NCBI GenBank assembly: GCA_022360055.1
Contig: JAKSDO010000083.1
Span: 1-64,000, forward strand
From: Cytophagales bacterium
GTDB lineage: Bacteria; Bacteroidota; Bacteroidia; Cytophagales; Cyclobacteriaceae
Length of the DNA: 64,000 nt
Reading direction: 5' to 3'
This document shows positions 63,401 to 64,000 of this stretch, piece after piece. The notes below the pieces were generated by a model that saw nothing but the letters and a program-made list of their open reading frames with translations, did no database searches and was not told the DNA's origin. A program made the translations under genes and the position numbers. The first letter of the stretch is position 1. Each line of letters starts with the position of its first letter.

Positions 63401-64000
63401 TTCATACCTGCTGTTAAGGCTGAATCCCTGAGGTTCAGAGAAAATGTGAATTCATCGTCGACCCAACCCACATCAATATCTCCGTCCTGATAGGTATAGC
63501 CGTTAAACTCCAACGATTTCAGCGCCGACTTTACATTTACCTGCTCCATGTCACGCGCCGCCAGGGTCCCTTCGATCTTGCTGTCAAGGTTTAGCGCCCC
63601 GAAAATCGAATCATTCAACAGAGCTCCGAGGTCAAGGTGCGCCAAGGATACCTCGGAAAAAAACTTATCGCCCGCCATGTTGGCGTCCAGTTGAATTTGA
63701 CCGAAATCAGATGCGATTACCGTCGAAAGGTCGGCTGAACTCAAATCCGTTCTCCCTGTGAAATTCGCTCCGATTACCGCTGGGAACCGGAGGCTTCCGG
63801 GCCGTAAGGAATCCGGCAGTAATTGCATCAGATCACTTCCCGAGGTATAAAGCGTGTCCACCTCGACAGAGATCTCGATGTCCGAAGTCGGCAATCCTGT
63901 AATTTCTCCCAAAGCTCTGAGGTAGGTCGAGTTTCCAAGGGCAACTTCAGCGGTATTTAACTTCAAATCGCTTAAGATCCCGTCCGATTCGAATTTCTTG
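60436..64000 (-). CDS. tamB: TamB-like translocation and assembly module protein (5' end outside window)
   Basis: The frame is open to the right edge of the window, so the start is missing; at least 1,185 residues are visible. It is a long beta-helical protein made of AsmA/TamB-like strands and the C-terminal DUF490 domain (about the last 400 residues: GDFTKFRFTGNLHYKYN, RGVLNGLIEVEDGFYELSFY, DVILKVQDRISYPTISFELD, then KVSKNLFNDRVSAEMES). TamB bridges the inner and outer membranes and works with TamA/TamL, encoded next, in lipid transport and outer membrane protein assembly. A leader signal-anchor is expected upstream. Confidence 0.92.
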   Translation of the reverse strand, partial: KKFESDGILSDLKLNTAEVALGNSTYLRALGEITGLPTSDIEISVEVDTLYTSGSDLMQLLPDSLRPGSLRFPAVIGANFTGRTDLSSADLSTVIASDFGQIQLDANMAGDKFFSEVSLAHLDLGALLNDSIFGALNLDSKIEGTLAARDMEQVNVKSALKSLEFNGYTYQDGDIDVGWVDDEFTFSLNLRDSALTAGMNGSVWSGDSINHYKIALNLINSELHTLNFFDEFFKLNGNIMLDMDIKSKDDFSGWIKAENIGLQNEEDAFGIDSMHLDVDINAHYTNFLLNSEIMNASLTGNTKISELEEAIVDHIDLYIELPDSMVMNKNFEFEFDLDLKRPDIFTEFLVPGLDEVRLDRCFLRYDDESNELNADIRIPAMSYRGFLFNDLAFLIDSDADSARTSLTLNSISYDSAVINNISAETIFKPNQADIEVRVHDLYDRLKYQFMTRLGYNDRTYTLRIDPDQTIINYERWDLPDDNFLKYEEGKFIAQSTEFGKDDQQFWLNPENNTLVLNFKNFKLGNIANIIEYDSLNNLVSGEINGRVMLEDPLTDLTVRSELTIPNLAVFGEYLGDFYSKADFGKQLNFDLRVQNGANRVLANGIVPMQDSNDPVSLMLESDIANAAPLQPFLSSFVSDLSGGFRGRLSVTERNGNPSFHGKFDLDHLNFVLIPVNAQLKNNGRITFEDNLIAFDKFVVKDSLNQAFDIRGNIDLRNFKNPKYDLQLKTDNFLAINSIPNSELPVFGQLFLGLDVEISGHQSNLAVSSAFSINENTDITYVMPGKELELIKDEGIVEFYDFDTHAYETSKRSPDQFVGDSLIALIEGIDFTAQLKVDPEARFTVMVDPNSGDFTKFRFTGNLHYKYNDKQRGVLNGLIEVEDGFYELSFYGLVKKRFDYDPESTVTWSGDVMEGMINFAAKHSVRTNSVALVSNEISSHERAIYNQRLPYDVILKVQDRISYPTISFELDLPERHRSTYPTLDSKLNMLNQPAMEAERNKQVFALLVGGTFIPENPEVQEGSSSGNFATTAARNSVNAIMTQQLNRLTGQFIQGFDVDMGVNTFDDFAGGSAQTRTQLDVKVSKNLFNDRVSAEMESHINLDGSNKQVASQSTAGMTEFAVSYKLTRTGNYRVKAFRENAYDIFDGEIQNAGIAFIFVREFDGFGKRKNTKPPDAGKGKVELQGVNE

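Noticed and set aside
1..64000. CRISPR array, prophage or complete defence system
   Set aside because: No regularly spaced repeats, phage structural genes or paired defence genes were found; the only related trace is the PIN remnant.

Overview
The window looks like a chromosomal segment of a Bacteroidota bacterium, most likely Cytophagales. The evidence is a type IX secretion (T9SS) sorting domain, TonB receptors with N-terminal carboxypeptidase-regulatory-like domains, DUF4270 and DUF4249 lipoproteins, a TamL/TamB pair, LytS/LytTR signalling, PadR-linked FtsX permeases with a 'permease prefix' domain, and TAnnTTTG-type promoter boxes. No rRNA, tRNA or CRISPR array was recognised by eye.

1-7.9 kb is an AT-rich, decayed accessory region. 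It holds a lipoprotein, a secreted subtilisin-like protease broken by two frameshifts and one in-frame stop, and an IS982-family element whose transposase is split by an inserted IS1595-family element. That insertion has perfect 15-bp inverted repeats and an 8-bp target duplication, and its own transposase is also frameshifted. Just right of the IS982 end lie a cupin fragment and a probable glycoside hydrolase tail. Base composition then changes to the richer background of the rest of the window.

7.9-20 kb is cell-envelope and signalling: an OmpP1/FadL-like barrel, a DUF4270 lipoprotein, a kelch lipoprotein, an S41 protease, a LytTR regulator with its histidine kinase, and a TonB receptor/DUF4249 operon. 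20.6-28.9 kb is a PadR regulator followed by three large FtsX-type permeases whose first ~150 bp are almost identical DNA; no ATPase gene is present. 29-31 kb has a SusC start stub and a retropepsin-like protease.

30.8-38.9 kb, mostly minus strand, carries a TonB receptor with a histidine-rich partner (probable metal uptake), a radical SAM enzyme, an asparagine-synthetase-like enzyme without the glutaminase cysteine, a PIN-domain remnant between them, and a CRTAC1-type FG-GAP protein. 39-49.5 kb is metabolic: aspartate kinase, a small barrel, DUF2911, a flavin reductase, a tandem class II aldolase protein, a membrane cytochrome-like protein, acyl-CoA dehydrogenase, enoyl-CoA hydratase and a CoA-transferase.

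49.7-57.9 kb is a carbohydrate operon: zinc dehydrogenase, esterase, two-propeller GH43-like lipoprotein, aldose 1-epimerase, a frameshifted L-rhamnose mutarotase and a GH106 alpha-L-rhamnosidase. It fits use of a rhamnose-containing, probably acetylated, polysaccharide. 58.1-64 kb is tamL and the 3' part of tamB, which runs off the window.
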